A stretch of 64,000 nucleotides of DNA from Allochromatium palmeri (GTDB lineage Bacteria; Pseudomonadota; Gammaproteobacteria; Chromatiales; Chromatiaceae), in the NCBI RefSeq assembly GCF_009720725.1, contig NZ_WNKT01000014.1:1-64000 (forward strand), written 5' to 3'. The notes under the pieces were generated by a model, which was not told the origin of the DNA, searched no databases, and was given only the letters and a program-made list of their open reading frames with translations. Positions 9,462 to 17,554 of this stretch are shown one piece after another. The translations under genes and the position numbers were made by a program. Every line of letters starts with the position of its first letter. Position 1 is the first letter of the stretch.

Positions 9462-10535
9462 TCATCCCTTCTGCAACAGACTGCGCAGATCGGTGATCGC
9501 GGCATTGACCCGCGAGATATAGGACGCACTCACCAGCGAATGATTCGCGATTGGCCCGTATCCGGTGCCGTTGAGAATCATCGGACTCCAGATAAAATTC
9601 TGGGTGTTTTTCAATTCGCGAGTGATCTGCTCAAGCGAAACCACGGCATTTTTGTCCTTGAGCACCGGGGCGAAGTCGATTTCCATCGCCTGCAGAATAT
9701 GCAGCAAGGCCCAGGTATAGCCGCGTGCCTCGAAAAAGACGTCATCGATCTTGAGCCAGGGTGTCTTGTTCTGTATCTGGGCGGGGGCCGGTGTCGACTG
9801 GCGGGCGCTCGGATCACCGGCCAGGGCGGTATCGAGACGGGTCTGACCGACGGCATAGGACAGACGCTGCGCCAGACTCCCCAGGCGTTTCTCGACCACT
9901 TCGAGATAGGTGGTCAGGTTGTCGGCGCGGGCGAAGAACTGGGCATGCACGGCAGCCGTGTCCGAGAGTCCGCGGTTGTAACGGTAGAGTGCGTCGATAC
10001 CCCGGCGATATTCCGATTCGGTGGAGGGCAGGATCCAGGAATCCGATTGGTAGTTGGACTGGGGTTGCGCGATCTCCAGATCCTTATTCTCGACTGACTG
10101 GGACTGGGCGCGACTGAAGTCGTTGCGCATGGCGTTCGTCAGATCGCGCCACGCGGTCAGGGCGCCGAATTCCCAGTTGGGAATGTTGTCCAGGAATACG
10201 CCTGGCAGGCTGACATCGTTGGTCAGATAGCCGCCAGGTTTGTCGAGCAGGGTTTCGCCAATGCGGATGGCCGTGGCCGTGGTAGCCATTCCGGTCATGA
10301 GCTGGCTTTCATCGTGATTGACCAAAGACAGCGCCTGTTCGTGCACGTTATACAGTCCAGGCGAGCGTGACCAATACAGGCTCAGAATGACGATAAAAAT
10401 CAAATAGGTGACCAGAAACAGTCCGCCTGTCCACCAGATCCCTTTGGCCTTCCAGGTGCTGGGGTGGTAGTAGGTGGCGATCTGAGTCAATTTCCGGGTC
10501 AGAACCTCCTTTTTCGAGGATGTATCAGTATTCAT
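9462..10535 (-). CDS. DUF2333 family membrane-anchored protein
   Basis: 357 residues, starting at ATG 10535 with AAGGAG upstream (the frame itself runs to 10676). One membrane segment lies at about residues 30-50 (IWWTGGLFLVTYLIFIVILS), after a short basic cytoplasmic N-terminus. The rest is predicted periplasmic and rich in helices, with stretches such as NIPNWEFGALTAWRDLTNAM and LYRYNRGLSD that are typical of DUF2333. DUF2333 proteins are widespread in gammaproteobacteria and have no assigned activity. It is co-oriented with two small membrane protein genes upstream and the coiled-coil and glucan synthase genes downstream, so an envelope role is plausible but unproved. Confidence 0.85.
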   Translation of the reverse strand: MNTDTSSKKEVLTRKLTQIATYYHPSTWKAKGIWWTGGLFLVTYLIFIVILSLYWSRSPGLYNVHEQALSLVNHDESQLMTGMATTATAIRIGETLLDKPGGYLTNDVSLPGVFLDNIPNWEFGALTAWRDLTNAMRNDFSRAQSQSVENKDLEIAQPQSNYQSDSWILPSTESEYRRGIDALYRYNRGLSDTAAVHAQFFARADNLTTYLEVVEKRLGSLAQRLSYAVGQTRLDTALAGDPSARQSTPAPAQIQNKTPWLKIDDVFFEARGYTWALLHILQAMEIDFAPVLKDKNAVVSLEQITRELKNTQNFIWSPMILNGTGYGPIANHSLVSASYISRVNAAITDLRSLLQKG

Positions 10536-10594
10536 GGCAGTCTCCTTGAACCTCCCGCAGGAGGGAGTGATGGTTCCCGACAGTGCGGCAACAC

Positions 10595-10813
10595 CTAGCC
10601 CTTCCTGGGCACAGCCAGCAGCAGTGCGCCAATCGCGATGGCCGCCACGCCCGCCCACACTGGAATTCCGACCCACTGACGATCATTGATCGTGAGTTCG
10701 ATCGGCCCTAAATTGGCCTGCTGTGACTCTTTCGTATAATTGAAACCGCCATACGCCAGACCCAATCCACCGGCAATGATCAAGACAATCGCGACAATCT
10801 TGAAGGCATTCAT
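10595..10813 (-). CDS. small two-helix membrane protein
   Basis: 72 residues with two hydrophobic segments (about 5-22 and 49-67) separated by a polar linker containing NYTKESQQANLGPIELTIND. It begins at ATG 10813, preceded by GAGGAAATACAG. No catalytic motif is visible. The layout resembles the short DUF3185-like membrane proteins often found with other stress-induced small membrane proteins, but the match is by appearance only. It lies 16 bases downstream of the Thivi_2564-type gene and is probably co-transcribed with it. Confidence 0.75.
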   Translation of the reverse strand: MNAFKIVAIVLIIAGGLGLAYGGFNYTKESQQANLGPIELTINDRQWVGIPVWAGVAAIAIGALLLAVPRKG

Positions 10814-10829
10814 CTGTATTTCCTCTTAA

Positions 10830-11018
10830 CTAACCGATCCGCATCCCGGACAAGGGCGGCATGAGTCCAAAGACCGATAGCAGCCAGAGAATCACAAAAA
10901 TAATGACGACGACATTCAAGATTTTTTTGATGGTTCCATCCATGGGGATGTAGTTGTTGACCAACCATAGAATCAATCCAACAACAACTAGCGTAATGAC
11001 TAATGTAATCAGAGGCAT
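10830..11018 (-). CDS. Thivi_2564-family small membrane protein
   Basis: 62 residues: a first transmembrane helix (about 3-20), a conserved loop NNYIPMDGTIKKILN, then a second helix ending LLSVFGLMPP. The arrangement and loop are those of the family named for Thiocystis violascens Thivi_2564. The start at 11018 has AGGAG seven bases upstream. It is the promoter-proximal gene of the minus-strand cluster running down to the glucan synthase and is divergent from a Crp/Fnr-type regulator gene. Two copies of a 13-bp motif lie in the divergent intergenic region. Function unknown. Confidence 0.88.
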   Translation of the reverse strand: MPLITLVITLVVVGLILWLVNNYIPMDGTIKKILNVVVIIFVILWLLSVFGLMPPLSGMRIG

Positions 11019-11093
11019 GGCGTTTCTCCTGTCAGAAGAATGGGTTTTCAGGTACGTGCCAGGATAGTCCCGGCCCTGACAGGCGTCTGTTCG

Positions 11094-11106
11094 CTAGCAC
11101 ACATAG
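11094..11106 (+). promoter_or_regulatory. intergenic 13-bp motif, copy 1 (CTAGCACACATAG)
   Basis: One of four closely related 13-mers in intergenic DNA of this window; it follows CG. It faces copy 2 (11160-11172) as an inverted repeat matching at 12 of 13 positions, 66 bp start to start, inside the divergent region between the Thivi_2564-type gene and the Crp/Fnr regulator gene. A role as operator is inference from position and recurrence. Confidence 0.4.
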
Positions 11107-11159
11107 AACAGTGTTTTGAAGCCTGTCGCGTACAGACACGCCTGCATCGATGGTGCGCG

Positions 11160-11172
11160 CTATGTTTGCTAG
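11160..11172 (-). promoter_or_regulatory. intergenic 13-bp motif, copy 2 (CTAGCAAACATAG on minus strand)
   Basis: The plus strand reads CTATGTTTGCTAG; on the minus strand this is CTAGCAAACATAG, differing from copy 1 at one position, and preceded there by GTGCG as in copy 4. It lies 142 bp upstream of the regulator's Thivi_2564-type neighbour and 119 bp upstream of the regulator's GTG start, which suits autoregulation of a divergent pair. The binding protein is not known. Confidence 0.4.
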
Positions 11173-11290
11173 CGCACTGACCGGCCAGAAGATTGCGTGT
11201 ATTCATCATCCATCGCGGCCTGCCTGTCTCATTCTGTGCATTGCTGTGCCGTCTGTTCTTCGTCACATACGATCTTCGAGGAGCGCGCGC

Positions 11291-12010
11291 GTGCTATCCA
11301 AATCCGCGAAGAATCCCGCTTTGGCGATCAATCGCCTCCTGGCTGCGCTGCCCGATCAGGACCAGCGCCTTATCCAGGCCAACGGCGATTGCGTCGATCT
11401 GCTCCGGGGCACGGTGATCAGCGAACCGGGCGATCCGTTGCACGAGGTCTATTTCCCCATGGACACCGTCCTGTCCCTGGTGACCCCGCCCGCCGATCAC
11501 GCCGGGCTTGAGGTGCGGTTGGTCGGCAATGAGGGCATGATCGGGACGCCGCTGATTCTGGGGGTCGAGGTGACGCGACTGCGCACCTTCGTCCAGGGCG
11601 CAGGCCCGGCGTGGCGGATGAGCCGCGAGCGATTCTGCGACGCCCTGCTCCAGAGCGACGCCCTGCACAGGCGGCTCAACCGCTATCTCGAAGTGCTGAT
11701 GAACCAGAGCGAGCTGTTGGCCACCTGCACCCGCTTCCATCTGGTGGAGGCGCGCCTTGCCCGCTGGCTATTGATGAGTCAGGATCGGGCGCACGGCGAC
11801 CGCTTCCATGTCACACATGAATGTCTGGCGCTCCTGCTCGGGGTGCGGCGCGTCGGCGTCACCAAGGCGGCGAGCGCACTGCAGGAGCGCCACCTGATTC
11901 GCTATCGTCGTGGGGAGGTCACCGTGCTCGACCGCGCCGGTCTGAAGGCGGCGGCCTGCGGCTGTTACGGGGCGGCGGAAGCCATGTATGACCGGCTTCT
12001 GGGCGGATGA
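11291..12010 (+). CDS. Crp/Fnr-family transcriptional regulator
   Basis: 239 residues starting at GTG 11291, which has AGGAG seven bases upstream; the frame extends further upstream without a comparable ribosome site. The N-terminal two thirds form a cyclic-nucleotide-binding-like beta-barrel (EPGDPLHEVYFPMDTVLSLV, then VRLVGNEGMIGTPL). The C-terminus carries a Crp-type winged helix-turn-helix (HECLALLLGVRRVGVTKAAS). It has none of the FNR-type N-terminal cluster cysteines, so an oxygen-sensing [4Fe-4S] role is unlikely; its ligand is unknown. It is followed by a paralogue at 12192 of the same architecture and is divergent from the small membrane protein cluster, which it may control. Confidence 0.9.
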   Translation: MLSKSAKNPALAINRLLAALPDQDQRLIQANGDCVDLLRGTVISEPGDPLHEVYFPMDTVLSLVTPPADHAGLEVRLVGNEGMIGTPLILGVEVTRLRTFVQGAGPAWRMSRERFCDALLQSDALHRRLNRYLEVLMNQSELLATCTRFHLVEARLARWLLMSQDRAHGDRFHVTHECLALLLGVRRVGVTKAASALQERHLIRYRRGEVTVLDRAGLKAAACGCYGAAEAMYDRLLGG

Positions 12011-12191
12011 AAACCGCGAGCGCCAGGGGCGTGTCCGAGCCTGTCGTGGCCTGACTGACTGAGCGTCTCGCTGCCTGGACGAGTACACTGAATTTGTACG
12101 CCAGCGAACAGAAGGCGTCTTGACAGAGCGATGTCGCTAAGCTGGAATCCGCGAGGTCCGACTCCCGGCCGGTCACTCTTGGAGCCAATAC

Positions 12192-12935
12192 ATGCTTAAC
12201 CCGCCATCCCCGAGTCCGCGACAAAACCAACTGCTCGCTGCCTTGCCCGACTGTGAATTCGAGCGCCTGAGCGCAGCACTGGAACTGGTCCAGCTACCAC
12301 TCGGAATGGCCCTGTACGAGCCCGGTATGGAACTTGACCATGTCTATTTCCCCACCACCTCCATCGTCTCCCTGCTGTACGTCATGGAGAATGGCGCCTC
12401 CGCTGAAATCGCCGTGGCGGGCAACGAGGGCATCGTCGGCATCGCTGTCTTCATGGGCGGCGGTACCGTGCAGAATCGGGCCGTGGTGCAGAGTGCGGGT
12501 CACGCCTATCGCCTGAAGGGGCGGGCGCTCAAACAGGAATTCGCGCGCGTCGGGGGACGGCGCCACGGCACGCTACAGCCGCTGCTGCTGCGTTACACGA
12601 TGTCGTTGCTGGCCCAGATGGCGCAGACCGCCGTCTGCAATCGCCACCACACGGTAGACCAGCAGCTCTGCCGCTGGCTGCTGCTCAGCCTCGACCGTCT
12701 GCCCGGCAACGAGCTGCACATGACTCAGGAGCTGATCGCCAACATGCTGGGGGTACGGCGTGAGGGCGTGACCGAAGCGGCCGGAAAACTGCAAAGCGCC
12801 GGATTGATTCACTACAGCCGGGGCCACATCACCGTGCTGGACCGACCGGGTCTGGAGTCGCGGGTGTGTGAGTGTTACGAGGTGGTCCGCAAAGAATATT
12901 GCCGCCTGCTCCCCGAAGTGGCTCCGCCGTCGTGA
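12192..12935 (+). CDS. Crp/Fnr-family transcriptional regulator, paralogue of the preceding gene
   Basis: 247 residues; ATG 12192 is preceded by TTGGAG. Domain order matches the neighbour: an effector-binding barrel (YEPGMELDHVYFPTTSIVSL, then IAVAGNEGIVGIAVFMGGG) and a helix-turn-helix (MTQELIANMLGVRREGVTEA). The C-terminus has a cysteine-containing helix, VCECYEVVRKEY, seen in related regulators of this subgroup. A TTGACA hexamer lies at 12120-12125, but no convincing -10 partner follows at normal spacing. The 3' end overlaps the convergent PAS-GGDEF gene by 107 bp. The tandem pair probably arose by duplication; whether they act together is not visible. Confidence 0.9.
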   Translation: MLNPPSPSPRQNQLLAALPDCEFERLSAALELVQLPLGMALYEPGMELDHVYFPTTSIVSLLYVMENGASAEIAVAGNEGIVGIAVFMGGGTVQNRAVVQSAGHAYRLKGRALKQEFARVGGRRHGTLQPLLLRYTMSLLAQMAQTAVCNRHHTVDQQLCRWLLLSLDRLPGNELHMTQELIANMLGVRREGVTEAAGKLQSAGLIHYSRGHITVLDRPGLESRVCECYEVVRKEYCRLLPEVAPPS

Positions 12936-14415
12936 AGTGATAGAAGTGATAACCGCCGGGGCTGGTGTGCTTGGCTTGATAGAGGGCGACATCCGCGCGC
13001 TGGACCAGCTCCTCGATGGTCTGGCCGTCCCGTGGAAACAGGCTGATGCCGATGCTGGAGAGACAGTGCAGTTCCAGTCCATCGAGCTGGTACGCGGGTG
13101 TCAGCACCTTGAGGGCGTCGCGCGCCGCGTGCTCGGCGTCGGCGGCATCCCCGAGGTTCGCCAGGACGACGATGAACTCGTCACCGCCGAGTCGGGCGAC
13201 CAGATCCTCCTCGCGAAATGCCTCGCGCAGCCGGCGCGCGACCGCCCGCAACAGCCGGTCGCCCACCAGATGGCCATAGGTATCGTTGACGGCCTTGAAG
13301 CGGTCCAGGTCAAAAAACAGGACGGCCAACAGATTGCCGGAGCGCCGCGCGCTGGCCAGCATGTGATTGGCCAGTTGTTCGAGTAAGGCCCGGCTGGGCA
13401 GGCCGGTCAGGTGATCGTGCTGAGCCAGATGGACCGCCCGATCGGCGGATAGCTTGCTCCGGGTGACATCCTGATGCACCAGCAGCACGCGCTCCAGCGG
13501 ACCCTCGGCCATCGGCAGCGCCGTCAGGCGGGCCATGAACCAGCGATAGTCCCCGTCCTTGCAGCGCAATCGGTATTGAATCTCAGTGAGTGTCGCCGGC
13601 GTCTCAGCGAAGCGGCTCAGATGGTCGAGGATCCTCACCTGATCCTCCGGGTGCAGCAATCTGGCCCATTCATTGAGCCGCAACGGCAGTTCGCCCAGTG
13701 TATAGCCGGTCTGCCGCCACCATTCGGGGGCAAAGAACACCTCATCGGTTTTGGGATCCCATTCCCAGAAGGTCAATTCGCCGATTTCCGTCACCAGACG
13801 CAGCCGCGATTGGGCCTCGCTGAGTTCCTGCTCGCTGCGTTTGCGTGCATCGATGTCGACCAGGACGATCCGATAGGGTGTATGGTTGCTCGCTGTCGTG
13901 GTTACGAGGCTGGCCTCCAGGCGGACCCAGAACGGATGCGCCTCGACACGCCGCAGGCGCAGTTCGCAGGACTGTGGCTCGTCGGCGGACCCGAGCTGGT
14001 GGCGGAAGTGGTAATAGATGTCCTGATCTTCGGGGAAGATGAACCGGGTCAGGCGTGTGCTGACCAGGGTGTCACGCGAGGTGTCCAGAAGCTTGGCGGC
14101 GGCGAGGTTGGCCTCCTGAATCAGTCCCGCCTCGTCCAGGGTCAGGTACCCGACCGGAGCCAGATCGTAGAGGTCGAAATAGCGCGTTCGTGAACGTTCC
14201 AGCGCCTCCTGGGTACGGCGCAGCTCATCGTTTTGCAGCTCCAGCTCGATCTGGTGCACGCGCAGTTCATGGATCAGCCGTTTGGCCGGCTCGGACGCGA
14301 AGTCTTCCTCTGGCAGAGACTCGTCCGCCATGAGGCGTGATTCTGCCAGCCGGCGCAGCTCGGTCGACCGCGGTACCAGGGCGTCGTCGTTCCGATCATC
14401 CATCCGATTGGTCAT
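12829..14415 (-). CDS. PAS-PAS-GGDEF diguanylate cyclase
   Basis: About 528 residues from ATG 14415. Order: a basic helical N-terminus ending HELRVHQIELELQNDELRR, a PAS domain (YFDLYDLAPVGYLTLDEAG), a second PAS/PAC domain (LTFWEWDPKTDEVFFAPEWW with LRCKDGDYRWFMARL), then a GGDEF domain. The cyclase signature RLGGDEFIVVLAN is intact, and DHLTGLPSRALLEQL and FFDLDRFKAVNDTYGHLVGD are canonical, so it should make cyclic di-GMP. No RxxD inhibitory site or EAL domain is seen. ATG 14529 with GGAG is an alternative start. A motif copy (14618-14630) lies upstream. The last 35 codons overlap the convergent regulator gene. Confidence 0.92.
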   Translation of the reverse strand: MTNRMDDRNDDALVPRSTELRRLAESRLMADESLPEEDFASEPAKRLIHELRVHQIELELQNDELRRTQEALERSRTRYFDLYDLAPVGYLTLDEAGLIQEANLAAAKLLDTSRDTLVSTRLTRFIFPEDQDIYYHFRHQLGSADEPQSCELRLRRVEAHPFWVRLEASLVTTTASNHTPYRIVLVDIDARKRSEQELSEAQSRLRLVTEIGELTFWEWDPKTDEVFFAPEWWRQTGYTLGELPLRLNEWARLLHPEDQVRILDHLSRFAETPATLTEIQYRLRCKDGDYRWFMARLTALPMAEGPLERVLLVHQDVTRSKLSADRAVHLAQHDHLTGLPSRALLEQLANHMLASARRSGNLLAVLFFDLDRFKAVNDTYGHLVGDRLLRAVARRLREAFREEDLVARLGGDEFIVVLANLGDAADAEHAARDALKVLTPAYQLDGLELHCLSSIGISLFPRDGQTIEELVQRADVALYQAKHTSPGGYHFYHFTTAEPLRGAGGNILCGPPRNTHTPATPDPVGPAR

Positions 14416-14826
14416 CGACACCCCTGTCTTTACTCCGGTCTTTTTAAGGTCTTTATGATTGTTCGCTTGGAAGAGGCCCGGCGGCGGCGTTCTCAGCGTC
14501 CGTACTGACAGCGACCGTACAGTTGTCATACCTGTCTCCACTGAAGTTATAGCACATGGATCATACGCATGAGTGACAGGGAGCAGAGTAGACAGTTAAG
14601 CGGGCGATGTCCGTTCGATAGCGCACATAGCGGGGCGTTGCTGGCAAGACGGGTAAAAGATCGCTCACAGGGTAGGCTGGCGAACCGGCCTGATCATGGT
14701 TGGGACGCGGCCGTTGACCGGAATCCTGACGATGGTCTGAGTTATACTGGCGCCTGCCTCATCGGGGCATGAACGGCAACAACACATGGGTACACTCAGC
14801 GGTGCCCGACCATCGGGTGATGAGCA
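14416..14826 (+). other. non-coding gap between the GGDEF gene and dedD
   Basis: 411 bases (less if the GGDEF gene starts at 14529). Only short frames without codon support occur. It contains the motif copy at 14618-14630 and an AT-leaning GAGTTATACTGG near 14740 with TTGACC 23 bases before it, which is too far for a standard sigma-70 pair. In many gammaproteobacteria folC precedes dedD; it is not here. Confidence 0.5.
14618..14630 (+). promoter_or_regulatory. intergenic 13-bp motif, copy 3 (ATAGCGCACATAG)
   Basis: Differs from copy 1 at two positions and is likewise preceded by TTCG. It lies 88 bp upstream of the earlier possible start of the GGDEF gene (14529) and 197 bp upstream of dedD, so if it is an operator the GGDEF gene is the likelier target. 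Confidence 0.35.
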
Positions 14827-15579
14827 ATGCGAGAAGGAGCCAAGAAACGACTGGCGGGCGCCGTAGTGATGGTGGCCTTGGTGGTCATCTTCGTGCCCAT
14901 GTTGTTCGAGGATGAATCGCTTGCGCCACCCTATGTCCAGGGGCCGCTTCCAGCGGAGCCGAATTTCCAAGATCCCTTTGCGTTCGACGCTTCGTATCGT
15001 GCGGCAGAGACACTGACCGCGCTCGACGGAGCGCAGGGTCTGACGGATGAGGAAGCCCGTCTGACGCCGCCGACACCCATGCAGGGCTTCGATCGCGTCG
15101 ACGAGGTGCCTTTTGAGGAGGCGTCGGCGGCGATCGTGTTCGATCCGGTTCAGGATTCGGCTTCACCGAGTACAGCGCCGACGCCGCCTCCGGCGACCCG
15201 TCCGGCTCAGCCACCGGCCCCACGCGCACAAGCGCAGACGCCCAAGCCGCCTCAGCCACCCAGACCCGAACCGGCTCAAGTGCCGCCGGCGAAGCCGGAG
15301 ACTGTCGCCCTGCCTGACCCCCCGAAGTCGCGATCCGATGGCTTGCCATCCTGGATCGTGCAGGTCTCCAGTCTCGGTTCGCCGGAGGCCGCCGGTAAAT
15401 TGGCCAACACGCTCAAACAGGCCGGGTTCTCGGCCTTCGTCGAGCGCGCTGTGGTTAATGGCAAGACCTACTATCGGGTGCGTGTCGGACCGGACATCGA
15501 TCGTGCCAATGCCGAGCGCACCGCCGCCATGCTGCGCAAGCAGCAGAAGCTCGATACGCTCATTCAACGCTACCAGTAA
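14827..15579 (+). CDS. dedD: DedD-like SPOR-domain cell-division protein
   Basis: 250 residues. A basic start (MREGAKKRLAGA) leads into one transmembrane helix (about 10-26), then a periplasmic linker rich in Pro, Ala and Gln (about 110-165), and a C-terminal SPOR domain (about 172-250) beginning SWIVQVSSLGSPEAAGKLAN and ending KLDTLIQRYQ. SPOR domains bind denuded glycan at the septum. Single-span topology plus immediate downstream cvpA is the dedD context in gammaproteobacteria. The ribosome site is weak (GGGTGATGAGCA). The usual folC upstream and purF downstream of cvpA are missing. Confidence 0.9.
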   Translation: MREGAKKRLAGAVVMVALVVIFVPMLFEDESLAPPYVQGPLPAEPNFQDPFAFDASYRAAETLTALDGAQGLTDEEARLTPPTPMQGFDRVDEVPFEEASAAIVFDPVQDSASPSTAPTPPPATRPAQPPAPRAQAQTPKPPQPPRPEPAQVPPAKPETVALPDPPKSRSDGLPSWIVQVSSLGSPEAAGKLANTLKQAGFSAFVERAVVNGKTYYRVRVGPDIDRANAERTAAMLRKQQKLDTLIQRYQ

Positions 15580-15595
15580 GAACGCACTGAACCGA

Positions 15596-16087
15596 ATGAA
15601 CTGGGTCGATTACATCATTATTGGCATCATCGCCCTGTCGGCCCTGGTCGGCGTGGCGCGCGGCTTGATTCGCGAGGTGCTGTCGCTCGGCACCTGGATC
15701 GCGGCGCTCGCGATTGCCTGGCTCTTCCATCAGCAAGTCGCCGAGCTGCTGAGCACGCAGTTGTCTAACCCGATGGTCAGAACCGGTGTGGCCTTCATGG
15801 GCCTGGTGTTGCTGGTATTGCTGGTCGGCGCCATCCTGGCGGCGGTGCTGACGACCTTGATCGACACGGTCGGGCTGACCGGGATGGACCGCCTGCTCGG
15901 GATGGCCTTTGGTGGAGCGCGCGGCGTGGTGTTGGTGGCCATGGCCGTCTATCTGGTGGCGCTGACGCCCGCGCCCTCCGATCCGGCCTGGAGTCAGTCG
16001 GTGCTGATCACCGATTTTGCCTCGATCGGCGACTGGTTGCTCAGCCTGGTGCCGCCCGAAATCGAAGACCGGCTCAAGCAGATCTGA
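15596..16087 (+). CDS. cvpA: CvpA family membrane protein
   Basis: 163 residues from ATG 15596 (the frame runs much further upstream through dedD as an overlap artefact). Four hydrophobic segments with the CvpA opening MNWVDYIIIGIIALSALVGV followed by ARGLIREVLSLGTW, and a conserved glycine-rich stretch MDRLLGMAFGGARGVV in the third quarter. E. coli CvpA is needed for colicin V production and resists bile and envelope stress; its exact activity is not settled. It follows dedD by 16 bases, so the two are an operon. purF, often next, is not here. Confidence 0.92.
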   Translation: MNWVDYIIIGIIALSALVGVARGLIREVLSLGTWIAALAIAWLFHQQVAELLSTQLSNPMVRTGVAFMGLVLLVLLVGAILAAVLTTLIDTVGLTGMDRLLGMAFGGARGVVLVAMAVYLVALTPAPSDPAWSQSVLITDFASIGDWLLSLVPPEIEDRLKQI

Positions 16088-16104
16088 GCCGGCCGCCTGG
16101 GCGT

Positions 16105-16401
16105 TCAGTCGTCGTCACGATTGTCGTAGACGCTCGAATCGCGCTCGATTTCAATCTTGAACTGCATTACGAGCGCGGCCAGGGCCGCGAGCGCCATCAG
16201 CATGGGCGCGATCAGGATCAGGATGGCGATCACGCCGATACTGGCCAGCAGCGGGATCTCGGCCAGAATACGACCGCTCGGGCGGCGCACGATCAGACGC
16301 CTGAGATTGCCCTGATTGATCAGATCCTTGGCCTTGCCGAGCCAGTCCGAGCCACTGAAATCGATGTCGTCCGGTTGCCGGCGTCCGCCTCGGTTGCGCA
16401 T
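16105..16401 (-). CDS. DUF4342 domain-containing protein
   Basis: 98 residues. The N-terminal half is basic (WLGKAKDLINQGNLRRLIVR, then RRPSGRILAEIPL) and precedes one strong hydrophobic segment (about 52-80), with an acidic C-terminal tail NRDDD. The helix-GNLRRL-IVRRPSGRIL pattern is that of DUF4342, a small domain of unknown function that resembles a UBA-like module followed by a membrane anchor. It is convergent with cvpA, 18 bases away, and lies downstream of srkA with 78 bases between. Confidence 0.82.
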   Translation of the reverse strand: MRNRGGRRQPDDIDFSGSDWLGKAKDLINQGNLRRLIVRRPSGRILAEIPLLASIGVIAILILIAPMLMALAALAALVMQFKIEIERDSSVYDNRDDD

Positions 16402-16479
16402 GAATGAGACCTCGGGTTGTGAACTAGCAAGTGTTGGTACAAGAGCCGCGCATTCTAAACCTAAACGGCGTCCTGAGAC

Positions 16480-17469
16480 TCAGAGTCCATGCAGCGGTCC
16501 GGCCTCCATCGCGGCGATCTGTTCGCGCAGTTGCAGGATATGGTTCTGCCAGTAGTGCGTGTCGCCGAACCAGGTGAAGGCCGCCGGAAAGGCGGGGTCG
16601 CTCCAGCGGCGCGCGATCCAGGCCGCATGATGAATCAGACGCAGCGTGCGCAGTGCCTCAATCAGATGCAATTCGCGCGTGTCGAATTCCTGGAAATCCT
16701 CGTAGCCAGCGAGCACGGCGGCGAGCTGTTGGCTCATCTCCTCACGCTCGCCCGAGAGCAGCATCCACAGATCCTGAATGGCCGGTCCCTGACGCGCGTC
16801 GTCAAAATCGACAAAGTGCGGCCCGACGTCGGTCCAGAGCAGGTTGCCGAGGTGGCAGTCGCCGTGCAGCCGGAGACGCTGGATCGATCCGGCGCGTGCA
16901 TAGCCGTCACGCACGCCTTGCAGCGCCTGATCCACGACGCTGCGATAGGCGTCCAGCAGCTCGGCCGGAATCCAGTCATGGGTGAGCAGATAGTCGCGCG
17001 ATTCGACACCGAAATGCGCAATGTTGAGGGTCGGGCGGTCGCGGAAGGGTGCAACGGCACCGACGGCATGGATACGCCCGATGAAGCGTCCGATCCATTC
17101 GAGTACGTCCAGGTCGCCCAGCTCAGGATGACGGCCACCACGCCGGGGCGTCAGCGAGAAGCGATAGCCTTCGAAGGTGTGCAATGTCTCGCCGCCGATG
17201 CGTAGCGGGGCGACAGCTGGGATCTCCAGTTCAGCCAGCGCCAGCGTAAAATCGTGTTCCTCGCGGATGGCCGCGTCGCTCCAGCGTTCAGGGCGGTAGA
17301 ATTTGGCGATGACCGGCGGACCGTCCTCGATGCCGACCTGATAGACGCGGTTCTCGTAGCTGTTGAGCGCCAGCAGTCGACCATCGGACAGGAGCCCCAG
17401 GCTTTCCACGGCATCGAGCACGCGGTCTGGACCAAGGTCGGCATAGGGAGTGGGATTGGCTGTGTTCAT
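16480..17469 (-). CDS. srkA: stress response serine/threonine kinase SrkA (YihE)
   Basis: 329 residues, the size of E. coli SrkA. The choline-kinase-like fold is visible: N-terminal lobe with ALNSYENRVYQVGIEDGPPV and VIAKFYRP (the nucleotide-site lysine), EEHDFTLALAELEIPAVAPL, the catalytic loop RLRLHGDCHLGNLLW and metal-binding HFVDFDDARQGPAIQDLWML. SrkA phosphorylates Ser/Thr and counters MazF-linked death under stress in E. coli; the role here is inferred by orthology. The usual neighbour dsbA is absent. Confidence 0.93.
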   Translation of the reverse strand: MNTANPTPYADLGPDRVLDAVESLGLLSDGRLLALNSYENRVYQVGIEDGPPVIAKFYRPERWSDAAIREEHDFTLALAELEIPAVAPLRIGGETLHTFEGYRFSLTPRRGGRHPELGDLDVLEWIGRFIGRIHAVGAVAPFRDRPTLNIAHFGVESRDYLLTHDWIPAELLDAYRSVVDQALQGVRDGYARAGSIQRLRLHGDCHLGNLLWTDVGPHFVDFDDARQGPAIQDLWMLLSGEREEMSQQLAAVLAGYEDFQEFDTRELHLIEALRTLRLIHHAAWIARRWSDPAFPAAFTWFGDTHYWQNHILQLREQIAAMEAGPLHGL

Positions 17470-17554
17470 GGCGCGATTCTAACCCGTTCCAGCGCCTTCC
17501 AAGGCGTGTTCATGCCATATTGGCACCACTGACATCGAGGAGTTCGATTCGCTC

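Noticed and set aside
14710-14750. TTGACC with TTATACT as a dedD promoter
   Set aside because: The 23-base spacer is outside the range for a sigma-70 promoter.
14569-14772. 67-codon plus-strand frame in the gap before dedD
   Set aside because: No ribosome site, no recognisable motif and atypical composition; it also contains the shared 13-bp motif.
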